Made by a program: the position numbers and the translations under genes. From Psychromarinibacter sp048262455 (GTDB lineage Bacteria; Pseudomonadota; Alphaproteobacteria; Rhodobacterales; Rhodobacteraceae), in the NCBI GenBank assembly GCA_048262455.1, contig JBLXFD010000003.1:62001-126000 (forward strand): a stretch of 64,000 nucleotides of DNA, in the 5' to 3' direction. Under the pieces are notes generated by a model, which searched no databases, was not told the origin of the DNA, and was given only the letters and a program-made list of their open reading frames with translations. How positions within the stretch are numbered: the stretch's first letter is position 1; the number at the start of each line of letters is the position of its first letter. Below, piece by piece: positions 47,266 to 55,716 of this stretch.

Positions 47266-48711
47266 ATGTTTTCCAAGTACTCCCGTAAGCCCGCGCCGGC
47301 CAAGACCGCCGCCGCGGCGACCCCCGCCCCCGCCAACACGCCCGCCGCCGCCCCCACCCCGCGCGCGGCGCCGCCGAAGGTGGTCAAGCACAACGTCCGC
47401 CCGGCACAGCCCACGCCGGTGGACAAGGAGAAGAAGCGCAAGGAGCGGCTGTCGGACATCAAGGTCGAGCTGCACAAGCGCCTGCTGGACAACCTGAACC
47501 TCGCCGCGCTGGAACACGCCAGCGAAAGCGAGCTGCGCCAGGAGATCGCCGCGATCTCCACCGAGGCGCTGGAAGAACTGTCGGTGGTGCTGAACAAGGA
47601 AGAGCGCTCGGCGCTGTTCCAGGATCTCTACAACGAGGTCACCGGCCTCGGCCCGCTGGAGGCGCTGCTGCAGGACGACACCGTCAACGACATCCTGGTG
47701 AACGGCCCGCAGCGGATCTTCGTGGAACGCGACGGCAAGCTGCAGCTGACCGACATCACCTTCAAGGACGAACGCCACCTGCTGCGGATCATCGACAAGA
47801 TCGTGTCCGCCGTCGGCCGCCGGGTGGACGAATCGAACCCCTACGTCGACGCCCGCCTTGCCGACGGCTCGCGCTTCAACGCCATGGTGCCGCCGGTCGC
47901 GGTGGACGGCAGCCTTGTGTCGATCCGCAAGTTCAAGAAGGAAAAGCTGGCGATCTCGGACCTCGTGTCCTTCGGCGCCTTCTCGGAAGACATGGCGATG
48001 TACCTGGAGGCCGCGGTGGCCTGCCGGCTGAACGTGATCGTCTCGGGCGGCACCGGCTCGGGCAAGACGACCACGCTGAACGCGCTGTCGTCCTTCATCG
48101 ACAACTCCGAACGGATCCTGACCATCGAGGACACCGCCGAACTTCAGCTGCAGCAGACCCACGTGGGGCGGATGGAAAGCCGTCCCGCCAACGTCGAGGG
48201 CAAGGGCGCGGTGACCCAGCGCGACTGTCTGCGCAACGCCCTGCGGATGCGCCCGGACCGGATCATCGTCGGCGAGACCCGCGGCGAGGAGGTCATCGAC
48301 ATGCTGCAGGCGATGAACACCGGCCACGACGGGTCCATGACCACCATCCACGCCAACAGCGCCCGCGACGGCGTCAGCCGCCTCGAGAACATGGTGGCCA
48401 TGGCCGGGATCGAGATGCCGCTGAAGGCGGTGCGCAGCCAGATCGCCAGCGCCGTCAACCTGATCGTGCAGGCAAGCCGCCTGCAGGACGGCAGCCGCCG
48501 CATGGTGTCGATCACCGAGGTGACCGGCATGGAAGGCGAGGTGATCTCGATGCAGGAGGTGTTCCGCTTCCAGCGCCTCGGGCTGGAACCCAACGGCAAG
48601 ATCATCGGCGAGTTCACCGCGACCGGGGTTCGGTCGCACTACTCCGACCGTTTCCGGCAGTGGGGCTACGACCTGCCGCCGGCGATCTTCGAACCCTCGG
48701 TAGGATTGTAA
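47266..48711 (+). CDS. cpaF: Tad secretion ATPase CpaF/TadA
   Basis: This 481-residue type II/IV secretion ATPase has an Ala/Pro-rich N-terminal segment, the conserved GPLEALLQDDTVNDILVNGP, Walker A GGTGSGKT (K267 inside), Walker B region with RIIVGETRGEEVIDML and an Asp/His box TIHANSARD. It powers pilus extension and probably retraction. It begins 10 bases after cpaE. Confidence 0.96.
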   Translation: MFSKYSRKPAPAKTAAAATPAPANTPAAAPTPRAAPPKVVKHNVRPAQPTPVDKEKKRKERLSDIKVELHKRLLDNLNLAALEHASESELRQEIAAISTEALEELSVVLNKEERSALFQDLYNEVTGLGPLEALLQDDTVNDILVNGPQRIFVERDGKLQLTDITFKDERHLLRIIDKIVSAVGRRVDESNPYVDARLADGSRFNAMVPPVAVDGSLVSIRKFKKEKLAISDLVSFGAFSEDMAMYLEAAVACRLNVIVSGGTGSGKTTTLNALSSFIDNSERILTIEDTAELQLQQTHVGRMESRPANVEGKGAVTQRDCLRNALRMRPDRIIVGETRGEEVIDMLQAMNTGHDGSMTTIHANSARDGVSRLENMVAMAGIEMPLKAVRSQIASAVNLIVQASRLQDGSRRMVSITEVTGMEGEVISMQEVFRFQRLGLEPNGKIIGEFTATGVRSHYSDRFRQWGYDLPPAIFEPSVGL

Positions 48712-48714
48712 GTC

Positions 48715-49683
48715 ATGGGCGTCCCCGTCGAACTTCTCATCTACGGCCTGATCTTCGTGGCCGTGCTGGTGCTGGTCGAGGGCCTGTATCTCACGGTCTT
48801 CGGCAAGTCGATCAGCCTGAACAACCGCCTGAACCGCCGGCTGGAGATGCTGGAAAAGGGCGTCGGCCGCGAACAGGTTCTCGAACAGCTCCGCAAGGAG
48901 ATGAGCCAGCACCTGAAGTCGCGCTCTGTCCCTCTATATTCGATCCTCGCGGACAAGGCGCAGAAGGCCAATATCGCCTTCTCGCCCGCGCAGCTGCTGA
49001 TGGTGATGGGGCTTCTGTCCGCCGTCGCCTTCGTCGGCCTGACCATCGGCACCGGCACCTCGCTGCAGCTGCGGGCGGGTCTTTCGCTGGTGATGGGCGT
49101 GGCCGCGGTCTTCATCTGGATCAACGGCAAGGCCAAGAAGCGCATGGCGCTGATCGAGGAACAGCTGCCCGACGCGGTGGAGCTGATGGTGCGCTCGCTG
49201 CGGGTGGGCCACCCGTTCTCCTCGGCGCTGAACATCGTCGCCAAGGAAGTGCCGGACCCGCTGGGGTCCGAGATGGGCATGATCGCCGACGAAAGCGCCT
49301 ATGGCCGCGACGTGGGCGAGGCACTGAAGGCCATGGCCGAGCGTCTGGACATGCAGGACATGCGGTTCCTCGCGGTGGCGGTGACGATCCAGCAGACCTC
49401 GGGCGGCAACCTTGCCGAGATCCTCGACGGCCTGGCCAAGGTGATCCGCTCGCGCTTCAAGCTGTTCCGCCGGGTCAACGCCATCACCGCCGAGGCCAAG
49501 TGGTCGGGCAAGTTCCTGTCGGGCTTCCCGGTGCTGGCGCTGATCGGCATCAACGTGGCGCAGCCCAACTACTACGACGACGTGATGAACGAGCCGATCT
49601 TCGTGCCCGCCTGCCTCGTGGTGGCCGGCTTTCTCGCAGCCAACCTCTTCGTGATGAAGATGCTTGTGAACATCAAGGTCTGA
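48715..49683 (+). CDS. tadB: Tad inner-membrane platform protein TadB
   Basis: This 322-residue protein has membrane helices near 5-25, 95-115, 120-140 and 275-320 and a cytoplasmic type II secretion F (GspF) domain with LPDAVELMVRSLRVGHPFSSAL. It forms the platform with TadC and works with the ATPase. It starts 3 bases after cpaF. Confidence 0.95.
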   Translation: MGVPVELLIYGLIFVAVLVLVEGLYLTVFGKSISLNNRLNRRLEMLEKGVGREQVLEQLRKEMSQHLKSRSVPLYSILADKAQKANIAFSPAQLLMVMGLLSAVAFVGLTIGTGTSLQLRAGLSLVMGVAAVFIWINGKAKKRMALIEEQLPDAVELMVRSLRVGHPFSSALNIVAKEVPDPLGSEMGMIADESAYGRDVGEALKAMAERLDMQDMRFLAVAVTIQQTSGGNLAEILDGLAKVIRSRFKLFRRVNAITAEAKWSGKFLSGFPVLALIGINVAQPNYYDDVMNEPIFVPACLVVAGFLAANLFVMKMLVNIKV

Positions 49684-49692
49684 GGGGACATC

Positions 49693-50673
49693 ATGACCGC
49701 CATCCTCGACATGCTGACCGAACGCTTCGGTCCCTTCGGCCCCCTGCTGGTCGTCGGGGCGCTGGGGCTCCTGCTGGTGCTGCTGACGCTGCCGATGCTG
49801 CTGAAGAAGCGCGAGGATCCGCTGGACCGGCTGAAACGCCAGAACCAGCAGCAGAAGAAGTCCGACAAGGGCGGCGAGGCCCGGCTGCGGGCCGAGACCA
49901 AGAAGGACAAGCTGGAGAAATACTCCGACTTCCTCGAGCCGAAGAACGCCGAGGAATATTCCGCCATCAAGCTGAAGCTGCTGCAGGCCGGCTACCGCGG
50001 CAAGACGGCGGTGCGGACCTACCACTTCCTGCAGTTCGCGCTGGGCGGGCTTGGTCTGCTGCTGGGCGGCAGCTACGCGCTGCTGCTGACGGTGACGCAG
50101 GATCCCAGCACCCAGAAGCTGATGATCTCGGTCCTGCTGCCCGGCATCATCGGCTACATGGGCCCCAAGTACTGGGTGAACCGCCGCCAGCAGGCCCGGC
50201 AGGAAGAGATCGTCAACGGCTTCCCGGACTCGCTGGACATGATGCTGGTCTGCGTCGAGGCCGGCCAGTCGCTGGACCAGTCGATCCTGCGCGTCGCCAA
50301 GGAGATCCGCGCCGGATATCCCGCGCTTGCCGACGAGTTCGACACCGTCAGCCAGGAGATGAAGGCGGGCAAGGACCGGGTTTCGGTGCTGCGCGACATG
50401 TCGGAGCGCGCGGGCGTCGCCGACGTGGCCAGCTTCGTCACCGTGCTGATCCAGTCCGCCAGCTTCGGCACCTCGATCGCCGAGGCGCTGCGGGTCTATG
50501 CCGCCGAGATGCGCGACAAACGGGTCATGCGGGCCGAGGAAAAGGCCAACACCTTGCCCACCAAGATGACCCTTGCCACAATGCTGCTGACGGTTCCGCC
50601 ACTGCTGGTGATCCTGGTCGGCCCCTCGGTCTACCGCATCGCCGACACCCTGTCCGGCACGGGAGGTTTCTGA
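49693..50673 (+). CDS. tadC: Tad inner-membrane platform protein TadC
   Basis: This 326-residue protein has a T2SSF domain with FPDSLDMMLVCVEAGQSLDQSI and the terminal KMTLATMLLTVPPLLVILVGP helix. The charged linker at about 40-95 (KKREDPLDRLKRQ, KSDKGGEARLRAETKK) is cytoplasmic. It pairs with TadB and follows it by 9 bases. Confidence 0.95.
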   Translation: MTAILDMLTERFGPFGPLLVVGALGLLLVLLTLPMLLKKREDPLDRLKRQNQQQKKSDKGGEARLRAETKKDKLEKYSDFLEPKNAEEYSAIKLKLLQAGYRGKTAVRTYHFLQFALGGLGLLLGGSYALLLTVTQDPSTQKLMISVLLPGIIGYMGPKYWVNRRQQARQEEIVNGFPDSLDMMLVCVEAGQSLDQSILRVAKEIRAGYPALADEFDTVSQEMKAGKDRVSVLRDMSERAGVADVASFVTVLIQSASFGTSIAEALRVYAAEMRDKRVMRAEEKANTLPTKMTLATMLLTVPPLLVILVGPSVYRIADTLSGTGGF

Positions 50674-50678
50674 CCGAC

Positions 50679-51245
50679 ATGTCTTTGCGCTGGCCGGCGC
50701 TGGTGCCGGTGCTCCTCGCGGTGGCCGCCTGTTCGCAAACGGGCGGCCCCGACGCGTCACCGGAGGGGCTGTTCGCCCCCGCCGGGGTCGATGCCTCGCA
50801 GGACATCGTCGACGGGCTGACCGTGGGCCACCGCCTGATGGCCTCCGGCGAGTACGAGCTGGCCCTGCGCGCCTACTACCGCGCCGCCGCCGCGCAGGGG
50901 CTGACCGTGGACGTGCTGTCGGCCGTGGGCTCTGCCAACCTGCGGCTGGGACGGTTGGGCCAGGCCGAGCAGATCCTGCGCCGCGCGATCGAGAAGGACC
51001 AGACCTTCGTGCCCGCCTGGAACAACCTTGGGGTTGTGCTGATGGAAACCGGGCAGATCGGCGAGGCAGAGCGTGTCTTTCATACCGCATTCGCGCTGGA
51101 TAGCGGCAAGAGCGCCGCAATCCGCGAGAATCTGCGCTTGGCGCTCGCAAAACTGGAAAATCCTGACTACGCTTCGGAAAACAACAGCACATTCGCCCTG
51201 GTGCGGCGCGGAAGCGGGGAATACCGCCTGCTTACCACCCCCTGA
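50679..51245 (+). CDS. tadD: Tad-locus TPR lipoprotein TadD
   Basis: This 188-residue protein has a lipobox VAAC with C18 and TPR-like units (AEQILRRAIEKDQTFVPAWN, AERVFHTAFALDSGKSAA). TadD is needed for pilus formation in Aggregatibacter, probably through secretin assembly. The ATG lies 5 bases after the tadC stop and a GGGAGG site is upstream. Confidence 0.88.
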   Translation: MSLRWPALVPVLLAVAACSQTGGPDASPEGLFAPAGVDASQDIVDGLTVGHRLMASGEYELALRAYYRAAAAQGLTVDVLSAVGSANLRLGRLGQAEQILRRAIEKDQTFVPAWNNLGVVLMETGQIGEAERVFHTAFALDSGKSAAIRENLRLALAKLENPDYASENNSTFALVRRGSGEYRLLTTP

Positions 51246-51277
51246 AGGCGAAGGATCGAGCAGTAAAGGACGCGGAC

Positions 51278-52129
51278 ATGCGTTATCTCCTTGGGGTTGT
51301 CTGCCTGGGTGGCACGCTGCTGCTTTCGGCTTGCGGCGAGAAGAACCCGGACGTCGACCGCAAGTTCGACGGCGTCAACGTGATCGACGAAAGCAACCTC
51401 AACGACATCATGCTGACGGTGGCGGACCCCTCCGAGGCGGTGAACTACTTCCGCAGGGCCAGCGGCGAGGACCCGGACCGTATCGACCTGCAGCGCGGGC
51501 TGGCCAAGGCGCTGATCCGCGCCAAGCGCAACACCGAGGCCGCGGCGGCCTGGCGGAAGGTGACCGAGCATCCCGAGGTCGGCAACGCGGACCGGGTGGA
51601 ATACGCCGACGCGCTGATCCGCAACGGCGAGTGGGACCTGGCAGAGCAGGAACTCGACAAGATCCCCCCCACCTTCGAGACCTTCAACCGCTACCGGCTG
51701 GAGGCCATGGTCGCCGACAGCAACCAGGAATGGAAGCGCGCCGACAGTTTCTACGAGACCGCCCTGGGCCTGACCACCAAGCCCGCCGGCGTGTTGAACA
51801 ACTGGGGCTACTCCAAGCTCACCCGCGGCGACTTCCGCGAGGCGGAGCGGCTGTTCACCGAGGCGATCACCTACGATTCCAGCATGTTCACCGCCAAGAA
51901 CAACCTGACACTGGCCCGCGGCGCGCAGAAGAAATACGAGCTGCCCGTGGTTCCCATGAGCCAGGTGGAGCGCGCGCAGCTGATGCACACCCTCGCGCTT
52001 TCCGCGATCAAGCAGGGCGACGTGGCCACCGGCAAGGGGCTGCTGCGCGAGGCGATCGACACCCACCCGCAGCATTTCGAGGCGGCGGTCCGCTCGCTTC
52101 GGGCGCTTGAAGCCAACGTGACCAACTGA
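51278..52129 (+). CDS. Second TPR lipoprotein of the Tad locus
   Basis: This 283-residue protein has a lipobox LSAC with C19 and several TPR units, the clearest at GVLNNWGYSKLTRGDFREAE and LTLARGAQKKYELPVV. It resembles TadD but is longer and has a different N-terminal repeat region. Two TPR lipoproteins in one Tad locus suggest a split of tasks or a duplication. It follows tadD by 32 bases. Confidence 0.85.
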   Translation: MRYLLGVVCLGGTLLLSACGEKNPDVDRKFDGVNVIDESNLNDIMLTVADPSEAVNYFRRASGEDPDRIDLQRGLAKALIRAKRNTEAAAAWRKVTEHPEVGNADRVEYADALIRNGEWDLAEQELDKIPPTFETFNRYRLEAMVADSNQEWKRADSFYETALGLTTKPAGVLNNWGYSKLTRGDFREAERLFTEAITYDSSMFTAKNNLTLARGAQKKYELPVVPMSQVERAQLMHTLALSAIKQGDVATGKGLLREAIDTHPQHFEAAVRSLRALEANVTN

Positions 52130-52166
52130 CGGTGGCGGGCAGCAGGCAGGCAGGGACGGAACCGGC

Positions 52167-52658
52167 ATGGGGCTGACGGCTCAGCCAGCGCTGTGGTTCC
52201 TGCCATTCGTGCTGCCGATCTGTCTGTGGGTGGCCTGGAGCGACCTGAAGTTCATGAAGATCCCCAACCGCGCGGTCTACGCACTGGTGGCCGTCTTCCT
52301 GGTGGTGGGGCTGCTTGCCCTGCCGATGCCGGTCTACGGCTGGCGCCTGCTGCAACTGGTGGTGGTGCTGGTGGTGGGCTTCGGGCTGAACATGACCGGG
52401 CTGATCGGCGCGGGCGACGCCAAGTTCGCCGCCGCCGCCGCGCCCTTTGTCGCCTACGCCGACCTGCGCGCGGTGCTGATCCTCTTCGCCACCGTGCTGC
52501 TGGCCGCCTTCGCCACCCACCGCGCCTTCCGCGCCGTGCCGGCGGTGCGCGCCCGGACCGACTGGAAATCCTGGACCGCGCGGGACTTTCCCATGGGGCT
52601 GGCCCTGGGCGGCACGCTGGCCTTCTACATCGCGATCGGGGCGCTGGGACTGGGCTAG
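52167..52658 (+). CDS. tadV: Type IV prepilin peptidase TadV/CpaA
   Basis: This 163-residue A24 aspartic peptidase has six membrane segments and the two catalytic aspartates: D26 in WSDLKFMKIPN and D84 in GAGDAKF (usually GxGDxK). It lacks the N-terminal methylase domain, as is normal for TadV. It cleaves the Flp prepilins. Its end overlaps the opposite membrane protein gene by four bases. Confidence 0.92.
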   Translation: MGLTAQPALWFLPFVLPICLWVAWSDLKFMKIPNRAVYALVAVFLVVGLLALPMPVYGWRLLQLVVVLVVGFGLNMTGLIGAGDAKFAAAAAPFVAYADLRAVLILFATVLLAAFATHRAFRAVPAVRARTDWKSWTARDFPMGLALGGTLAFYIAIGALGLG

Positions 52659-54286
52659 GTCGCCGGCCCCAGCTCGTACAGCACGAACAGCGGCGCGCGG
52701 CGCAGCTCCGTCGCGGTGCGCCCGGACTTCTCGACCGCCTCGAGGATCTGCTTTCGCACCGTCATGGATGTGGGGCAGAGCGGCACCAGCAGGTAGTCCG
52801 CGCTGTCGATCCCCGGCAGCCCGCCGTAATACCAGGGCGCGCCGCCCCGCAGGCGTTCCAGCGGGCCGAACATCCAGTGCCCCATGAACAGGTCCGCCAC
52901 GAAGACGCGCTTGCCGTCGGCCTGCCCCTGCGCCTCGAGATCCGCGACAATCGCCTCGAACCAGGCGACGAGGCCCATCTGCAGCTCGCAATGCGGCAGC
53001 GCGCGGCCCTGGAAGCTGACCCGCGCGTCGCCCCGCTCGGCCAGCTTCACCCGGTCCTCCAGCCCCGATCCCGGCACGTCCAGCGCCACCTGTCCGTCCA
53101 CCCGGTTGGCCCGGATGGTGCGCAGCTGCAGGTCATGGTGCTGCGGGCTGCGGGTCAGCATCGGCTGGTAGTCCGAGGCATCGAGCGAGGCGTGCCGGAA
53201 CGGGCTGTAGGCGAGGTTCAGGAAGGACGGCGCCGCCAGCGCCAGCGCCACCGCCGCGGCGATGCCCAGCGCGGTGTCCAGCCGCCAGCCCAGCAGGCTG
53301 CGCAGCTCCGGCCGCACCTCGGGCACCAGCAGCAGCACCGCCAGCAGCACCAGCCACTGCGGGTCGTTGCCGAAGTTCTGGTAGGTGACGTAGACGAACC
53401 CCGGCGCCAGCAGCAGCAGCGCCAGGCCCAGGGTCATCTCTCCGGCCTGCCGCAGCAGGATCACCGCCGCCAGCAGCACGCCGCTGGCCGCCAGGTAGGC
53501 CGGCGCGATCACCACTGACCGCAGGCCCAGCCCGGGCTGCGGGCGGCTTGCGGACCCCGCCACCTCGCGCAGGTCGGCGACGTAAGCGAACCAGAAGTCC
53601 AGCGTCGCGAAGACCGACACCAGGATCGCCACGCCAAGCCCGCTGAGCGCCGCCACCCGCAGCGCCCGGATGCCGCCGTTGGCCAGCAGCCCGACGATCA
53701 CCGGCAGCAGGAAGGCGGCGAAGTAGGTGACCTTGCACAGCGCCAGGAAGGCCATGCCCAGCCCGATCACCAGCCCGTCCACCAGCTCGTTATGGATCTC
53801 GCGCGCCGGCAGCACCGCCACCACGATCACCACGTAGGCCACGGCCCAGGCCCAGCGGTTGTAGTGCATCGAGATCGAGACCGACCGCTCTGCCTCGCCG
53901 TGCACCAGCGCCAGCACCAGCACCATCACCGCCAGCCCGAAGAGGTAAGCGGCGTTGCGCGGCAGCCGGGTCATCCCGGCCCAGAACACCGCCGGCAGCA
54001 GGATGAAGGCCAGCAGGACCTGCGACAGCAGGATCGCCTTGCCCACCCCGACCCCGAGATTGAGGAACAGCACCATGGGCGCGAAGGCCAGCAGGCCGAT
54101 GGGGGTCATGAAGTCCAGGTGCGGCCACTCGCCGCTGGCCATGCGGAACACGATCTGCAGCAGGTGCAGCGTGTCGCCCTCGTGCTTGGCGATGTAGAGC
54201 CCGCCCTTGGCCAGCGCGACCCCGCCCAGAACCACGATGACAGCAAGCAGGAACGCAATGAATACTGCGGGGTTCGGTCTGCTCAT
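52655..54286 (-). CDS. Large polytopic membrane protein, possible GT-C-type glycosyltransferase
   Basis: This 543-residue protein has about ten membrane helices in the first 370 residues and a soluble C-terminal part (about 370-543) with VSFQGRALPHCELQMG and FMGHWMFGPLERLRGGAPWYYGGLPGIDSADYLLVP. The first loop KHEGDTLHLLQIVFRMASGEWPH has acidic residues placed as in GT-C enzymes, but I see no firm match. It could transfer a sugar to pili or lipids. It converges on tadV. Confidence 0.6.
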   Translation of the reverse strand: MSRPNPAVFIAFLLAVIVVLGGVALAKGGLYIAKHEGDTLHLLQIVFRMASGEWPHLDFMTPIGLLAFAPMVLFLNLGVGVGKAILLSQVLLAFILLPAVFWAGMTRLPRNAAYLFGLAVMVLVLALVHGEAERSVSISMHYNRWAWAVAYVVIVVAVLPAREIHNELVDGLVIGLGMAFLALCKVTYFAAFLLPVIVGLLANGGIRALRVAALSGLGVAILVSVFATLDFWFAYVADLREVAGSASRPQPGLGLRSVVIAPAYLAASGVLLAAVILLRQAGEMTLGLALLLLAPGFVYVTYQNFGNDPQWLVLLAVLLLVPEVRPELRSLLGWRLDTALGIAAAVALALAAPSFLNLAYSPFRHASLDASDYQPMLTRSPQHHDLQLRTIRANRVDGQVALDVPGSGLEDRVKLAERGDARVSFQGRALPHCELQMGLVAWFEAIVADLEAQGQADGKRVFVADLFMGHWMFGPLERLRGGAPWYYGGLPGIDSADYLLVPLCPTSMTVRKQILEAVEKSGRTATELRRAPLFVLYELGPAT

Positions 54287-54404
54287 GCCCTCGGGGTGTC
54301 CATCTTTTCGCCACTTTGCCCTGTCAGAAGACTACCCGGATCACCCTGTCAAGGGTACGGGCCCCCCGGGCCCCGGCAGAATTCGACCGATGGAGACGCT
54401 CTCG

Positions 54405-55715
54405 ATGAACATGCAGGCCGCCCCCGTGCTCGCCCCGCCCGCCCCGCGCAGCCTCGAGGACACGGGGCTGCCGGTCGTGGTGATGCGCGATATCCTGCTG
54501 AAGACGATGTTCCGGCGCAACCTGGAACAGGTCTCGGACCTGTCGCGGGTGCTGGCGCTGCCGGCGCAGGTGACCCAGGAACTGGTGGACCTGTGCCGCA
54601 ACCAGCGGCTGGTGGAGGCGACGGGCACGCTGCACGCCACCTCTGGCGGCGAGATGGGATACCAGCTGTCGGACGCCGGCAAGGCGCGGGCGCTGGATGC
54701 GCTGGCGCAGTCGGAATACTACGGCGCGCTGCCGGTGCTGCTGGAGGATTACGCGGGGCAGGTAAAGCGCCAGTCGATCCGCAACATCCAGATGACCCGC
54801 GACCAGCTGCAGGGGGCCATGGGCCACCTGATCCTGCCGCCGACGCTGATCGGCCAGCTTGGCCCCGCGGTGGGCTCCGGCCGCTCGATCCTGATGTACG
54901 GGCCGCCGGGCAACGGCAAGTCCTCGATCTCCAACGGCATCCGCGACGCCCTGGGCGACCAGATCTTCGTGCCGCGCGCGGTGTTCTATTCCGGCCAGGT
55001 CATCACCGTGTTCGACCCCATCGTGCACACCGTCGCCGAGGCGCCGGAGGACGACCCGACCCGCCTGCGCCGCAGCTCGAACCGCTACGACCGGCGTTAC
55101 GTGCTGTGCGAGCGGCCGACCGTCATCACCGGCGGCGAGCTGTCGCTGGACATGCTCGACCTCGTCTACAACCCCACCAGCCGCACCTACCAGGCGCCGC
55201 TGCAGCTGAAGTCCACCGGCGGCGTCTTCATCGTCGACGACCTCGGCCGCCAGAAGGAGCCGCCGCAGGCGCTGATCAACCGCTGGATCGTTCCGCTGGA
55301 GGAAAGCAAGGACATCCTGGCGCTGCAGTCGGGCGAGAAGTTCGAGGTGCCCTTCGACACGCTGGTGATCTTCTCCACCAACTTCCACCCCAACGAGATC
55401 TTCGACAAGGCGGCGCTGCGGCGGATCTTCTTCAAGATCAAGATCGACGGGCCCAGCCAGCAGGACTTCCTGAAGATCTTCGCGCTGGTGGCCCGGAAAA
55501 AGCAGATGCCGCTGTCCGAGGAGGCGGTGGTGCACCTGATGCGCAACAAGTACCCCACCATCGACAACGTCTATGCCAACTACCAGCCGATCTTCCTGAT
55601 CGACCAGATGATTTCGATCTGCGAGTTTGAAGGCATCCCCTACCAGATGACGCCCGAGCTGATCGACCGCGCCTGGGCGAACATGTTCGTCAAGGACGAG
55701 ACCATCGTGAAGTAG
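54405..55715 (+). CDS. AAA-family ATPase near the Tad locus
   Basis: This protein of about 436 residues has an N-terminal winged-helix-like part (about 25-100) and an AAA domain with Walker A GPPGNGKS at 166-173 and Walker B FIVDD at 275-279, followed by FSTNFHPNEIFDKAALRRIFFK as sensor and arginine region. The start at 54405 was chosen over 54390 because a GGAG lies 9 bases upstream. The role is not established; position suggests a link with the pilus or the divergent membrane protein. Confidence 0.8.
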   Translation: MNMQAAPVLAPPAPRSLEDTGLPVVVMRDILLKTMFRRNLEQVSDLSRVLALPAQVTQELVDLCRNQRLVEATGTLHATSGGEMGYQLSDAGKARALDALAQSEYYGALPVLLEDYAGQVKRQSIRNIQMTRDQLQGAMGHLILPPTLIGQLGPAVGSGRSILMYGPPGNGKSSISNGIRDALGDQIFVPRAVFYSGQVITVFDPIVHTVAEAPEDDPTRLRRSSNRYDRRYVLCERPTVITGGELSLDMLDLVYNPTSRTYQAPLQLKSTGGVFIVDDLGRQKEPPQALINRWIVPLEESKDILALQSGEKFEVPFDTLVIFSTNFHPNEIFDKAALRRIFFKIKIDGPSQQDFLKIFALVARKKQMPLSEEAVVHLMRNKYPTIDNVYANYQPIFLIDQMISICEFEGIPYQMTPELIDRAWANMFVKDETIVK

Positions 55716-55716
55716 G

